This document shows positions 33,244 through 42,306 of a DNA stretch of 64,000 bases, piece by piece (positions within the stretch are counted from its first letter, which is position 1; every line of letters begins with the position of its first letter). The notes beneath the pieces are model-generated. The model had not been told where the DNA came from and searched no databases. It was given only the letters and a program-made list of their open reading frames with translations. The stretch spans positions 62,001 to 126,000 of the forward strand of contig NZ_JBJQOQ010000010.1 in assembly GCF_046036945.1 (NCBI RefSeq), given 5' to 3'. This DNA is from Brevibacillus_C sp046036945 (GTDB lineage: Bacteria > Bacillota > Bacilli > Brevibacillales > Brevibacillaceae). The position numbers were made by a program, and so were the translations under genes.

Positions 33244-33960
33244 CTATTTTGGCACCTCAAGCTTGTAGCCTACGCCCCAGACCGTGGCGATCATCTGTGC
33301 CGCATCAGGAGAGACCTTGTTCAACTTTTCGCGCAGCCGTTTGATGTGCGTGTCTACCGTGCGCAAATCGCCGAAGAAATCGTAGTGCCAAACGTCCTTC
33401 AGCAGTTCTTCCCGGGAGAACACCTTGTCCGGCGACTGGGCCAGGTAATAGAGCAATTCGTATTCCTTCGGAGTCAGGTTGATCTCCTGCCCGTTGGCCG
33501 TTACCTTGTGCGCATCGTGATCAATCGTCAAGTCCTGAAAGACAAGGATTGTATGGCTTGCCACGGTGTCCGTCCGCAGATAGGCCGTAGCCGATGATCG
33601 GCGCAAGATCGCCCTCACCCGGAAGACGACTTCACGCGGGCTGAACGGTTTGACGACGTAGTCATCCGCCCCGGCTTCGAATCCTTGCACCCGGTTTGTC
33701 TCTTCCCCTTTTGCCGTCAGCATGATGATCGGCGTCGCCTTCCGCTCCCGGATCTTCTGGCAGACCTCCATGCCATCTATCCCGGGCAGCATCAAATCGA
33801 GCAAGATCAGATCATAGTCGGCGGCCAGCGCCATGTCCAGCGCTTCTTCGCCCTGCTCTGCTTCATCAATCTCGAAGTTTTCACGCTCCAGGTACATGCG
33901 GAGCAAACGGCGGATCCTTTCTTCGTCGTCTACTACCAGAATTTTCGCTTCTTTTTCCAT
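33244..33960 (-). CDS. resD: response regulator ResD
   Basis: ResD is the OmpR-type regulator of aerobic and anaerobic respiration genes, including resABC. The 238-residue protein has a receiver domain with Asp11-Asp12, phospho-acceptor Asp55 (LILLDLMLPG) and the conserved Lys in LTAKGEE, followed by a winged-helix DNA-binding domain (about 135-238, LTPKEYELLYYLA and TVWGVGYKLE). GAGGTGATC precedes the ATG. A hairpin separates it from resC, so resDE may also have separate control. Confidence 0.96.
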   Translation of the reverse strand: MEKEAKILVVDDEERIRRLLRMYLERENFEIDEAEQGEEALDMALAADYDLILLDLMLPGIDGMEVCQKIRERKATPIIMLTAKGEETNRVQGFEAGADDYVVKPFSPREVVFRVRAILRRSSATAYLRTDTVASHTILVFQDLTIDHDAHKVTANGQEINLTPKEYELLYYLAQSPDKVFSREELLKDVWHYDFFGDLRTVDTHIKRLREKLNKVSPDAAQMIATVWGVGYKLEVPK

Positions 33961-34003
33961 AAAGACTGATCACCTCTCGAAGGAAATGGACAAAAAGATA
34001 TAC

Positions 34004-34032
34004 CGAAAAGCTGGCATAATACCAGCTTTTCG
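34004..34032. terminator. hairpin between resC and resD
   Basis: CGAAAAGCTGG and CCAGCTTTTCG form a perfect 11-base-pair stem with a seven-base loop. The minus strand has no immediate U run (a TTTTT lies ten bases further), so it may act as a partial terminator or RNA-stability element that sets resDE below resABC. Confidence 0.5.
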
Positions 34033-34050
34033 ATCAAGCAGTCATATCAT

Positions 34051-35274
34051 TTATACTCCGGCGTAAGAGTGTAATCCGGCAATGACCAGGTTGACTACGA
34101 CCAATGTAATTAATATGATAACAAATCCGATCACGGACATCCACGCCGACTTCGTCCCCAGCCAGCCCCTTGACAGGCGAAGGTGCAGGTAGGCGCTGTA
34201 GAACAGCCAGACGATCAGCGCCCAGACTTCTTTGGGATCCCAACCCCAGAAGCGGCCCCAGGCTTCCGCTGCCCAAATCATCGCGAAGACAAGCGCCCCC
34301 AGCGTATAGACGGGATACCCGATGGCAATCGCCCGGTAGCTGATCTCGTCGATGAGATCGGGATCGATGTCTTCCAGCCAGGGCTGCATGGCGGCCGCCA
34401 AGCGCTTGCGCAAAATCAACCGCAGCAGGCCGTAGAGGATCAGTCCGGTGATGATCGACCAGATCAAGGTATTCAGCTTGCGCGCCGCATCCTTCCCTTC
34501 CATCCAGGACGGGGCCTCAAACAGCGGGGTCATCGGTCCCGGTTTGGTGATCTTGGACTCGTAAGGCGCTACGATCGCAGGCAGGACGTAGTCCACGTTT
34601 TGCGTGCTCTGTACTTGACCGTCCTTGTACTGAGGAAATTCGAACGAAGTCTTTTGATCCAACCCGGCATAGATCGAAACGATGATGATAAAGCCAATCA
34701 GCATCAGCACGGTACTCAGCACGAATTCCAGCCAGAAGGTGCTCTTGCTTTTGACTTTCTGATCGACGGTGCGAACGAGATAGATTAACCCCGCGGCAAA
34801 CCCGATCGACAGGATCCCTTCGCCCAGCGCGGCGGTCGTGACGTGAATCTTCAGCCAGTAGCTTTGGAGTGCCGGGATCAGCGGCGTCACTTCACGCGGA
34901 AACACACTGGCATAAGCCAGCATGATCAAACCGAGCGGCACGGCAAAGAGGCCAAGGACGGGCAGCCTGTAGATGGCATACAAAACCAGGAAAGCAAAGA
35001 TAATGGTAAACGAAAGGAATGCCATGAATTCAAACATATTGCTGGTGGGGCTGTGCCCGCCGCCCATCCAGCGGGTTACTACATAGCCTAACTGGGTGAG
35101 AAAACCGACTACCGTAATAATGAAGCCGATGTTGCCGTACCTTTTCGTATGCAGTTCGGGGTCACGATTGGCCCAGCGCTTCCCGGTGATCGCCACGGTG
35201 AATACGATCGAGGCGATCAGGTAGATAAAAAACGATATCAGCAGCAGGTTGTCACTAAGTTTTAGATAATCCAA
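34051..35274 (-). CDS. resC: cytochrome c biogenesis protein ResC (CcsB/CcsA type)
   Basis: This membrane protein works with ResB to carry heme across the membrane and attach it to apocytochrome c. The 407 residues have about eight membrane segments and the heme-handling tryptophan-rich signature WGRFWGWDPKEVWALIVW near residue 340, with conserved His residues around it. The start is TTG with GGAGGG nine bases upstream. It follows resB by 36 bases in the resABCDE operon. Confidence 0.94.
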   Translation of the reverse strand: MDYLKLSDNLLLISFFIYLIASIVFTVAITGKRWANRDPELHTKRYGNIGFIITVVGFLTQLGYVVTRWMGGGHSPTSNMFEFMAFLSFTIIFAFLVLYAIYRLPVLGLFAVPLGLIMLAYASVFPREVTPLIPALQSYWLKIHVTTAALGEGILSIGFAAGLIYLVRTVDQKVKSKSTFWLEFVLSTVLMLIGFIIIVSIYAGLDQKTSFEFPQYKDGQVQSTQNVDYVLPAIVAPYESKITKPGPMTPLFEAPSWMEGKDAARKLNTLIWSIITGLILYGLLRLILRKRLAAAMQPWLEDIDPDLIDEISYRAIAIGYPVYTLGALVFAMIWAAEAWGRFWGWDPKEVWALIVWLFYSAYLHLRLSRGWLGTKSAWMSVIGFVIILITLVVVNLVIAGLHSYAGV

Positions 35275-35310
35275 GTACGATGACCCTCCTTATGAAGCGA
35301 TGACAATCAC

Positions 35311-37029
35311 TCAACCATTCTGTTTTGCGGTCTCTTTGGATTCACCCTTTTCCCGTTTTTTATGGATGGGTTTGGTGGAATCCAAAACCAGCTGTACCGG
35401 AAGATTCATGCTAGTCGTCAAGAACTCGACTTCTTTGCGCAGCCCAAACCAGTTTTTGTTGGTATGCCCCGCAATGTAGAGGCGGTCGCCGGCAAAATGA
35501 ACCCAGATCCGGCGGTGCTGCCAGTAAAGACCCATCACAACGCCAATAAGGAAGATGATGCTGCCAAAGTAGATGAACGGCATCATTTTATCTTTTCGTA
35601 CCATCAGGCCGGTCAGGTTGTAGAAGTCGGGTTTTTCAATTCCCAGCGTGTAGCGGGCGTCTGCCTTGTCGCTGATCGTTCCGCCTTGCACATATACCAG
35701 CTTTTCCGCCGGCGTCCCGTCTTCATTCTTGATTTGCAAAGCAAACATCGGGTTGTTCGGCTGACCCGTTTTGGTATCCGGCTTCCCTTCCTTGTTCAGA
35801 TAAAAGTCGGGAAAATAGGCGATCACCCGAACGCTGATGCCATCAGCCACCTTTTGTTCTTCAACAGGAGAAAACAAGTCCAACTTGATTTTGCCAAGCT
35901 CCTTATTCCCTGCCTTCTGATCAACCAGCGTGAAATTGAGCGCCCTCAGCTGCATCGGCAGCAGGGAAGATTGGAACAGACTGAGGTCTTCGTACGTGAA
36001 CGGGTGGTTGACGGTAGCGATGCCTTCCTTCAGCTGCGTCAGCTTCGGTTCGGCCCCGGGCAGGTCTGCATTTTCATTACGATAGAGAATGATATCGGTC
36101 TGATAGTTCTTGGCGATGACGCCCCCCCGCAGATCCAGCTTTTCCGGAAACTCGTCTTCCGAGTAGTAGTCTACTTTGGCACTGACGCTTTTGGCGTAGT
36201 AGGGGGTGCCTTCAAGCGGGACCGTTTCGCCTTCGCGGATCCAGGCAAACTCGTTCAGATACATGCCCGGCAGGCTCCGCATCAATGTCCCAAGCAGGAA
36301 GATGATCAATCCAATGTGGTTGATATAGGGACCCCACCTGCTAAACCGGGCCTTTTCTCCCAACAGCGATGTCCCTTCCTGATAGGTCCGATAGCCTTTC
36401 TTTTTCAGCAGCGCGGCTGCTTCCGGCAGAACCTTCCGGGCATCGAGATCGTCTGTGACAACTGCCTCACCGCGCAGTTTTTGCCCTTTTAAAAAGGACT
36501 CGTGGGGGTTTACCCGCGGCTTGGAGAGCGCCTTGTACAAGGGAATGACACGGTCGAGACTGCAGATGACGAGCGATGTCCCAATCATGACCAGAAGAGT
36601 CACAAACCACCAGGAATCAAAGAGATTATGAAAACCGAGCGCATAGTAGATCTTGCCTAGCATGCCATAGGTTTTTTCATAGAACTGCGCGACGTCTGCT
36701 TCTGTCGGAACAGGAACGGGAATGTACTGCTGCTGCGGAAAGACCGTCCCGAGTGCGCAGGCAATCAAGGTGATGACGATCATCCATACCGCAATTTTTA
36801 CTGAAGAGAAAAAGTTCCAGATACGGTCGACAATGCTTTTCTTGTAGGTCTGTGAACGGCGGGCCATGCCTTCATACCGCATGTCCGGAAACTCCTGTCG
36901 GGTCTGCCGCTCTCCATCCGGCTCCTCCGGCTGGTCCAACGGTTTTCCGCAGGACTCGCACAGCAGCGTGCCAACCGGATTGGCATGTCCGCATTCACAT
37001 TTGATTTGGTCGAGATCAGTTTGGTCCAT
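35311..37029 (-). CDS. resB: cytochrome c biogenesis protein ResB
   Basis: ResB is the second half of the system II heme-attachment complex. The 572-residue protein starts with a small zinc ribbon (Cys11, Cys13, Cys24, Cys27), then has three N-terminal membrane segments (about 80-105, 135-155, 235-255), a large extracytoplasmic domain (about 260-495) and a last membrane segment (about 500-520). From memory B. subtilis ResB has the same ribbon. It lies 13 bases after resA. Confidence 0.94.
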   Translation of the reverse strand: MDQTDLDQIKCECGHANPVGTLLCESCGKPLDQPEEPDGERQTRQEFPDMRYEGMARRSQTYKKSIVDRIWNFFSSVKIAVWMIVITLIACALGTVFPQQQYIPVPVPTEADVAQFYEKTYGMLGKIYYALGFHNLFDSWWFVTLLVMIGTSLVICSLDRVIPLYKALSKPRVNPHESFLKGQKLRGEAVVTDDLDARKVLPEAAALLKKKGYRTYQEGTSLLGEKARFSRWGPYINHIGLIIFLLGTLMRSLPGMYLNEFAWIREGETVPLEGTPYYAKSVSAKVDYYSEDEFPEKLDLRGGVIAKNYQTDIILYRNENADLPGAEPKLTQLKEGIATVNHPFTYEDLSLFQSSLLPMQLRALNFTLVDQKAGNKELGKIKLDLFSPVEEQKVADGISVRVIAYFPDFYLNKEGKPDTKTGQPNNPMFALQIKNEDGTPAEKLVYVQGGTISDKADARYTLGIEKPDFYNLTGLMVRKDKMMPFIYFGSIIFLIGVVMGLYWQHRRIWVHFAGDRLYIAGHTNKNWFGLRKEVEFLTTSMNLPVQLVLDSTKPIHKKREKGESKETAKQNG

Positions 37030-37042
37030 ATTGGCTCCTCAC

Positions 37043-37564
37043 TTACCGCAAAATTTTAGCCACCTTGCTCTCGATGATCGCTTCGTTCATCTGGCCGACT
37101 ACTTTGTCTACAACTTTTCCGTTCGCATCAATAAAGAATGACGTCGGGATCGGCCCAATGTTGTACAGCTTGGTAATCTCGTTTTTGGCGTCCAAAAGAA
37201 TAGGGAAGGTAAGGCCCCTGGGTTCCACAAACTGATTGACAATAAGCGGTGTTTCGCCAATATTGACGCCGACGACGACCAGACCTTTATCCTTCCATTT
37301 GCCGTACTCTTTTTCCAGATCGGGCATCTCTGCCTTGCAAGGATCGCACCAACTGGCCCAGAAGTTGAGCAGGACCGCTTTCCCTTGCAGGTCAGACAAC
37401 TTCATAGGTGTGCCGTCGAGCTGCTTCAAGCTGAAGTTTGGCGCCGCATCTCCTACCCCTACCTCACCCGATTTCGCATAGCTTGAGTAGATGGCGAAGA
37501 CGAGTGCGACAAGCAACACACCGAGAATGGCGATTCGGATTGGTGTGCGACTTCGTTTGTTCAT
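37043..37564 (-). CDS. resA: thiol-disulfide oxidoreductase ResA
   Basis: ResA reduces the haem-binding cysteines of apocytochrome c outside the membrane. The 173-residue protein has an N-terminal membrane anchor (about 10-28) and a thioredoxin domain with the active site Cys73-Asp-Pro-Cys76 (WASWCDPC); the B. subtilis protein has CEPC. The ATG at 37564 has AGGAGA seven bases upstream, better than the GTG one codon before. It is the first gene of the res operon, behind a sigma-A-type promoter. Confidence 0.95.
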   Translation of the reverse strand: MNKRSRTPIRIAILGVLLVALVFAIYSSYAKSGEVGVGDAAPNFSLKQLDGTPMKLSDLQGKAVLLNFWASWCDPCKAEMPDLEKEYGKWKDKGLVVVGVNIGETPLIVNQFVEPRGLTFPILLDAKNEITKLYNIGPIPTSFFIDANGKVVDKVVGQMNEAIIESKVAKILR

Positions 37565-37630
37565 CACACATTCTCCTATTCATATACGGTTTTCAACAGA
37601 AATGACGTGGCATCTTTTAACTCCGACTTT

Positions 37631-37658
37631 ATTATAGCCTTGTTAAAAATGCAGCCAA
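37631..37658 (-). promoter_or_regulatory. promoter of resABCDE with possible ResD site
   Basis: TTGGCT (37653-37658) and a perfect TATAAT (37631-37636) are 16 bases apart on the minus strand, about 65 bases before resA. Upstream, the plus strand reads TTATGAA and TTTTGAA with a four-base gap (about 37667-37684), loosely like the ResD target TTGTGAA-N3-TTTT. Autoregulation is therefore possible but unproven. Confidence 0.6.
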
Positions 37659-37688
37659 CACAACATTTATGAACAGATTTTGAACGAT

Positions 37689-38432
37689 CTACCCGCGGGA
37701 TGCCTTCTGGCTGCCGGTCAGTTCTTGTTGCAGACGGGCCACCTCTTCGTCGGTCAGATGGCGGAATCTTCCCCTTTTCACTCCCTCCAGCGTGAGAAAA
37801 CCCAGCCTGATCCGCTCCAGCGCCAGAACCGGATGACCGACGGCTTCGCACATCCGGCGAACCTGCCTGTTTTTTCCCTCGTGAATGGTCAATTCGATCA
37901 CCGCCCGATTTCGGGTGGGGTCCGCTACCACCAGACTGGCCTGTCCAGGTGCGGTCATTCCGTCTTCCAGCAGGACTCCCTCGGCCAGGCGGCGGAGTGA
38001 GTCTTCACTCGGGATGCCCCGCACAAACGCCCGATACACCTTGTCTATTTCATAAGAAGGATGGGCCAGGCGGTTGGCGAGATCGCCGTCGTTCGTCAAC
38101 AGCAGCAATCCGGAGGTGTCATAGTCCAGACGTCCCACCGGATATACCCGCTCGTCGATTCCGGTCAGCAAATCAGTCACCACCCGGCGGCCCTGGGGAT
38201 CAGACAGGCTCGTAATCACGCCTCTAGGCTTGTTGAGCAAAAGGTAGAGATGTTCTTCCCGGCGAATCTGCCGTCCGTCGACAGTGATGCGATCGCGAAG
38301 CGGATCTACCTTGGTTCCCAATTCTCGTATAACTGTTCCATTTACCTCTACCCGGCCCTGTATAATCAGTTCCTCACAGCGGCGGCGAGAGGCCACACCC
38401 GCTTGAGCGAGCACTTTTTGCAAGCGTTCCAT
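37689..38432 (-). CDS. rluB: 23S rRNA pseudouridine synthase RluB
   Basis: RluB makes pseudouridine at position 2605 of 23S rRNA (E. coli numbering). The 247 residues start with an S4 RNA-binding domain (about 1-48, MERLQKVLAQAGVASRRRCEELI) and continue with the synthase domain, with the catalytic Asp in GRLDYDTSGLLLLT near residue 105 and the KNRQVRRMCEAVGHPV segment. GGAGGTGAACC precedes the ATG. It lies between the spmB terminator and resA, as in B. subtilis. Confidence 0.94.
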   Translation of the reverse strand: MERLQKVLAQAGVASRRRCEELIIQGRVEVNGTVIRELGTKVDPLRDRITVDGRQIRREEHLYLLLNKPRGVITSLSDPQGRRVVTDLLTGIDERVYPVGRLDYDTSGLLLLTNDGDLANRLAHPSYEIDKVYRAFVRGIPSEDSLRRLAEGVLLEDGMTAPGQASLVVADPTRNRAVIELTIHEGKNRQVRRMCEAVGHPVLALERIRLGFLTLEGVKRGRFRHLTDEEVARLQQELTGSQKASRG

Positions 38433-38501
38433 ACCCGGTTCACCTCCTACTCATCATACCCATTTCTGTGTGGGAGGACAACTTTGCGGCTTCGGCGTCA
38501 C

Positions 38502-38544
38502 AAAAAGAACAACCCGATTCACCGTAGCGATCGTGAATCGGGTT
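38502..38544 (-). terminator. terminator after spmB
   Basis: A perfect 12-base-pair stem (AACCCGATTCAC / GTGAATCGGGTT, 38511-38544) is followed on the minus strand by GTTCTTTTTG. Confidence 0.88.
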
Positions 38545-38565
38545 GCCCAAAGACCGGCAAACATC

Positions 38566-39099
38566 TTATCCAAACACCAGATAAACGACGATCAGCGAAG
38601 CGACGACACCAGCCAGATCCGACCAGAGTCCCACCTTCAGCGCGTAGGCGCCGTTGCGAATCCCCACCGCGCCAAAGTAGACGGTCAGCACGTAGAGGGT
38701 GGTATCCGTGCTCCCCTGCATGGTAGAGGCTAACCGGCCGAGCAGCGAATCCGGACCGTACTGGGCGATCAAGTCAGTCGTGATCGCCAGCGAACCGGTG
38801 CCGGAGAGGGGACGCATCAATGCCAGCGGCACGATTTCCGAGGGAACGTGGAGCCACTGCAAGAGCGGCCGCAAGCTGCCAAGCAGCAGTTCCATCGCTC
38901 CTGACTCGCGGAACAAGGTAATCGCCACCATCATCGCCACCAGATGGGGCATGATTTTGATCGAGGTCACCAGCCCTCCCCTCGCGCCTTCGACGAAAGT
39001 CTCATAGACGGGGACCCGCTGCGACCAGGCATGAACGAGGATAAAAGCGAGCAGGACGGGGATCGCCCAAAGGGAGAGGAGTGAGATTAGTCCGTACAA
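38566..39099 (-). CDS. spmB: spore maturation protein B
   Basis: SpmB acts with SpmA and DacB in spore core dehydration and heat resistance. The 177-residue membrane protein has four to five hydrophobic segments and a nucleoside-recognition (gate) type core with PLSGTGSLAITTDLI. The start is TTG with AAGGAGGGG six bases upstream. It follows spmA by 12 bases in the dacB-spmA-spmB operon, normally expressed in the mother cell under sigma-E. Confidence 0.92.
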   Translation of the reverse strand: MYGLISLLSLWAIPVLLAFILVHAWSQRVPVYETFVEGARGGLVTSIKIMPHLVAMMVAITLFRESGAMELLLGSLRPLLQWLHVPSEIVPLALMRPLSGTGSLAITTDLIAQYGPDSLLGRLASTMQGSTDTTLYVLTVYFGAVGIRNGAYALKVGLWSDLAGVVASLIVVYLVFG

Positions 39100-39111
39100 A
39101 TCGTCCCCTCC

Positions 39112-39702
39112 TTATCTCAGGCGATTGCGGTACCGGTGCCGATACCACCTGTCCAGCAGCAAGGCGAAGACGGTCGCAAGGAAGGAGGCGATCAGGGTCG
39201 TGCCGACGATCTCAACGGGCTGGCTGGAGCCGTACTGCATGCGGATGGCGATGATCGTCGTCGGGATCAATGTGATGCTGGCCGTATTGATCGCCAGCAG
39301 CGTACACATCGACGCTGAGGCCGTAGTTTTGTCGGGATTCAGTTTTTGCAGTTCTTCCATCGCTTTAAGACCCATTGGCGTAGCCGCATTTCCCAAGCCC
39401 AGAATGTTGGCGCTCATGTTCGACATGATGTAGCCAAGCGCCGGGTGCCCTTTTGGCACGTCAGGAAACAACCTGCCGACGACAGGTGAGAGGAGCTTGC
39501 TCAGCAGGTGCAGCAGCCCGGATTTTTCTGCGATTTTCATCACGCCCATCCAAAAAACGAGGATACTCAGCAAGCCGAAGCAGACCGTAACCCCGGTCTT
39601 CGCCCCTTCGAACGAAGCCTGGCTGATCACCTCGATCCGCCCGTTGAATGCTGCGACGACAATGCTGATCAGGATAAGCCCCAGCCAGATCAGATTAAGC
39701 AT
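39112..39702 (-). CDS. spmA: spore maturation protein A
   Basis: SpmA is the partner of SpmB. The 196-residue polytopic protein has the gate-domain features GAKTGVTVCFGLLSILVFWMGVMKIAEKSGLL and GNAATPMGLKAMEEL. The ATG at 39702 (MLNLIWLG) is chosen because GGGGGG lies seven bases upstream; it overlaps the dacB stop by eight bases, so translation is coupled. Its substrate is not known. Confidence 0.92.
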   Translation of the reverse strand: MLNLIWLGLILISIVVAAFNGRIEVISQASFEGAKTGVTVCFGLLSILVFWMGVMKIAEKSGLLHLLSKLLSPVVGRLFPDVPKGHPALGYIMSNMSANILGLGNAATPMGLKAMEELQKLNPDKTTASASMCTLLAINTASITLIPTTIIAIRMQYGSSQPVEIVGTTLIASFLATVFALLLDRWYRHRYRNRLR

Positions 39703-40867
39703 GTAGAATCCCCCCTGCCATAATTTCCCATACGATATTGACAAAAGCAGGAACGTGTCGGTTCATCTGCACGCCGGTCGCGGTCTGCTGAACGGTAAGC
39801 GGCACTTTGCCAATCAGTGCGCCGCCCAGGTAAATTTGTAAAAATCCGACATGTTTGCCGATCATCGCCGGTACGGCGCTGCGCTCAAACAATTGTACCT
39901 TCGATTGGATGCTGGGAACCTCTTCTTCTGTCAGCGGGTAGTTAAACTCGTTCATCGTGACGAACACGAGATCGTCCTGCTTCCGCTCAATCGTCACATC
40001 AGGTTCCACAGGTTCGCCCTTTTGCACTACCTTCACCGGCTGGAATTGACTGAACCCCCAATCCAGCAGGCCCATGGAATCCTTCCAATCGTCCGGAGCA
40101 TTCAAGGTAATCACGGCCAATTGGCGGCCGTCCCGGGTTGCGGAAGAGGCCAGACAGCGTTTGGCCAGCCTGGTATAGCCCGTTTTCACCCCGTCTGCGC
40201 CTTTGTACATGAAGAGCAGTTTGTTTTTGTTTAAAAGCCGTCTTCCCCAATCCTCCCCTTCCCAGGAGATCGTTTTTACCTTCGTGGAGACGATCTTTTG
40301 AAACTCCGGATTTTTCAACGCATAGGCAGACAGCTTCACCATATCCTCGGCAGTGGAATAGTGCATGTTGCTGTCGTCAAGCCCGTGCGGATTGGTGAAA
40401 TTCGTATGGGTCATGCCAATCATCGCCGCTTTTTCGTTCATCATGAAAGCAAATCCGGGAACTGAACCGCCGACATGCTCGGCTATCGCCACGGCGGAAT
40501 CATTTCCTGACCGCAGCATTAACCCGTACAGCAATTCCTCCAGCGTAAGCCGCTCCCCCTGTTTGAGGTAAATCGAAGAGCCTGCCACCCCGACCGCACT
40601 CTTCGGTACGGTGACGACATCGTTCAGATTGGCCGATTCAATCGCCACGATCGCCGTCATCGTTTTTGTCAAGCTGGCGATCCGCATCTTTTTATCCGCG
40701 TTTTTCTTATACAAAATGCGTCCCGATGTAACATCGATCAGCGCTGCGGCTTCAGCAGATATTTTTGGAGGCTGGCTCGACGCATCTGCGGCCTTCATCG
40801 GGACGAACCATCCCTGAAACAAAAGAAAAACGACGAGTGCGCCGGATATGCGGTTCAGGTACTTCAT
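39695..40867 (-). CDS. dacB: D-alanyl-D-alanine carboxypeptidase DacB (sporulation)
   Basis: DacB is a penicillin-binding protein that trims pentapeptides in spore cortex and so lowers cross-linking. The 390 residues start with a signal peptide (about 1-27), followed by the serine peptidase motifs Ser65-Leu-Thr-Lys68, Ser120-Gly-Asn122 and Lys228-Thr-Gly230, and a C-terminal beta-rich domain. Linkage to spmA-spmB identifies it as the mother-cell enzyme rather than the vegetative DacA. GGGAGGACGTT precedes the ATG. Confidence 0.93.
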   Translation of the reverse strand: MKYLNRISGALVVFLLFQGWFVPMKAADASSQPPKISAEAAALIDVTSGRILYKKNADKKMRIASLTKTMTAIVAIESANLNDVVTVPKSAVGVAGSSIYLKQGERLTLEELLYGLMLRSGNDSAVAIAEHVGGSVPGFAFMMNEKAAMIGMTHTNFTNPHGLDDSNMHYSTAEDMVKLSAYALKNPEFQKIVSTKVKTISWEGEDWGRRLLNKNKLLFMYKGADGVKTGYTRLAKRCLASSATRDGRQLAVITLNAPDDWKDSMGLLDWGFSQFQPVKVVQKGEPVEPDVTIERKQDDLVFVTMNEFNYPLTEEEVPSIQSKVQLFERSAVPAMIGKHVGFLQIYLGGALIGKVPLTVQQTATGVQMNRHVPAFVNIVWEIMAGGILHA

Positions 40868-40941
40868 AACGTCCTCCCCATCTTTGCATCACTTGTTATG
40901 GTACAAGTATATGGGGACGAGACGTTCTCTAGTACCTCAAC

Positions 40942-41532
40942 CTATTCCGGTGCAACGTCGTTTGCGGAAGCCTTGGCAAATAAGGCGGCAACTTCGTTTT
41001 CAGCTTCTTCAACGCTGAGCCCCTCGGGCGCTGCAGGCAAATCGGTCAATTGCCTCAGCCCGAAATGCTCCAAAAACTCTTTGGTGGTTCCGTAGAGAAT
41101 CGGACGGCCGATTCCTTCCGCTCTGCCGGTTTCCCGGATGAGCTGCTTTGACAAGAGCGTATTCAGTGCCTTTTCACACTTGACCCCCCGTATCTCCTCA
41201 ATCTCCGAACGAGTGATCGGCTGTTTGTAGGCGATAATCGCCAACGTCTCCAAGGCTGCCTGTGACAGCGTGGAATGGCCGGGTGATGAGGCCATCCGCT
41301 CGAAGTAGGGAGCATGCTCCTGCAAGGTGGTAAATTGGTAGGCTCTGGCAACCTCCACAATCTGAATGCCGCGTCCTTGTCGGCGGAAGTCCGCTTTCAT
41401 GTCTTCAATCAGGTCGACGACGGTATCCTCGGGCAGTTCGATGATCTCGCCGATCTGTTTTGCGTCCAGCCCTTCGTCGCCCGCCAGAAAGAGCAGCCCT
41501 TCGATCACGCTTTTCAGCTTGTCATAATCCAT
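40942..41532 (-). CDS. scpB: segregation and condensation protein B
   Basis: ScpB is the winged-helix kite subunit of the SMC condensin. The 196-residue protein has two winged-helix domains (about 1-80 and 85-165) with the typical LETLAIIAYKQPITRSEIEEIRGV core. The ATG at 41532 (MDYDKLKSV) has AGGAGGTG seven bases upstream; a GTG three codons earlier overlaps that site. It overlaps scpA by 11 bases, so the two subunits are translationally coupled. Confidence 0.94.
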   Translation of the reverse strand: MDYDKLKSVIEGLLFLAGDEGLDAKQIGEIIELPEDTVVDLIEDMKADFRRQGRGIQIVEVARAYQFTTLQEHAPYFERMASSPGHSTLSQAALETLAIIAYKQPITRSEIEEIRGVKCEKALNTLLSKQLIRETGRAEGIGRPILYGTTKEFLEHFGLRQLTDLPAAPEGLSVEEAENEVAALFAKASANDVAPE

Positions 41533-42289
41533 CTGCTTCACCTCCTGCCGCCTGGCTCTCGCAGATCAAGATATCCGTAAACAATTGATTCTGTACACAC
41601 GTTACCCGCTTTGCCTTCATCAACTCCAGCAAAGCCAAGAAAGTCGTAACAATTTCCGTTCTGCTGGCTGACGGGGAAAACAGCTGAAAAAACCGGATCA
41701 TCCCGCCGCCGACTTTTAGCAGCTGCCGAATCTCCTTCATTCGGTCCTTGATCGACACCTCATCTCGCGATACCTTTGTCATGGGTTCGTCATCCCGCTT
41801 GCGGGCGAGCAGCTTCTCCAGCGCCGACATCAGATCGTAGAGCGTAACGCCTACGACCGGGGGCTCCTCTTCGCGGATGTACGGCGTCAGATCTTCCGCC
41901 GGACGGGTAAAGACCTGGCTGCGTCCTGTCTCCATTTCCCTAAGCTGTTCGGCTATCAGTTTGAAACGCTTGTATTCCAAAAGGCGCTGGACCAGCTCGT
42001 CTCGCGGATCGACTTCTTCCACATCGATGTCCAGCAGCGGTTGAAACACGTGTTCTTCCTTCTTCGGCAGCAGCATCTTGCTCTTGATGGACAACAGCGT
42101 GGCCGCCATGACGACAAACTCGCTCGCTACCTCCAACTGAAGCTCCTGCATGGCGTGAATCGTCTGCAGATACTGTTCTGTAATCTCGGCAATCGGTATG
42201 TCATAGATATCGACTTCCGCTTTGTCGATCAGGTGCAGCAGCAAATCGAGCGGTCCTTCAAACGAATCCAGTTTAATGCTGTACGACAC
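41522..42289 (-). CDS. scpA: segregation and condensation protein A
   Basis: ScpA is the kleisin subunit that bridges the SMC heads. With the GTG at 42289 the protein has 255 residues, the usual length, and opens VSYSIKLDSFEGPLDLLLHLI, the conserved SMC-neck-binding helix. The C-terminal winged helix (about 180-250) contains the VTTFLALLELMKAKRVTCVQ segment. The upstream site is only a loose GGGCGG. It starts 17 bases after the site-2 protease gene. Confidence 0.93.
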   Translation of the reverse strand: MSYSIKLDSFEGPLDLLLHLIDKAEVDIYDIPIAEITEQYLQTIHAMQELQLEVASEFVVMAATLLSIKSKMLLPKKEEHVFQPLLDIDVEEVDPRDELVQRLLEYKRFKLIAEQLREMETGRSQVFTRPAEDLTPYIREEEPPVVGVTLYDLMSALEKLLARKRDDEPMTKVSRDEVSIKDRMKEIRQLLKVGGGMIRFFQLFSPSASRTEIVTTFLALLELMKAKRVTCVQNQLFTDILICESQAAGGEADGL

Positions 42290-42306
42290 GTCAGTCCGCC
42301 CTTCCC

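Noticed and set aside
34004..34032. Strong terminator that would separate resABC from resDE
   Set aside because: The stem is perfect, but no U run follows directly, so full termination is not supported.
35362..36492. Open frame of 376 codons on the plus strand opposite resB
   Set aside because: It has no motif or start signal, and resB fully explains the region.
35311..37029. Zinc ribbon at the N-terminus of ResB as a novel fusion
   Set aside because: From memory B. subtilis ResB carries the same CxC...CxxC start, so this is the normal family form.
40868..40941. Sigma-E promoter of dacB
   Set aside because: CATATACT resembles a sigma-E -10 box, but no matching -35 element lies at the right distance.
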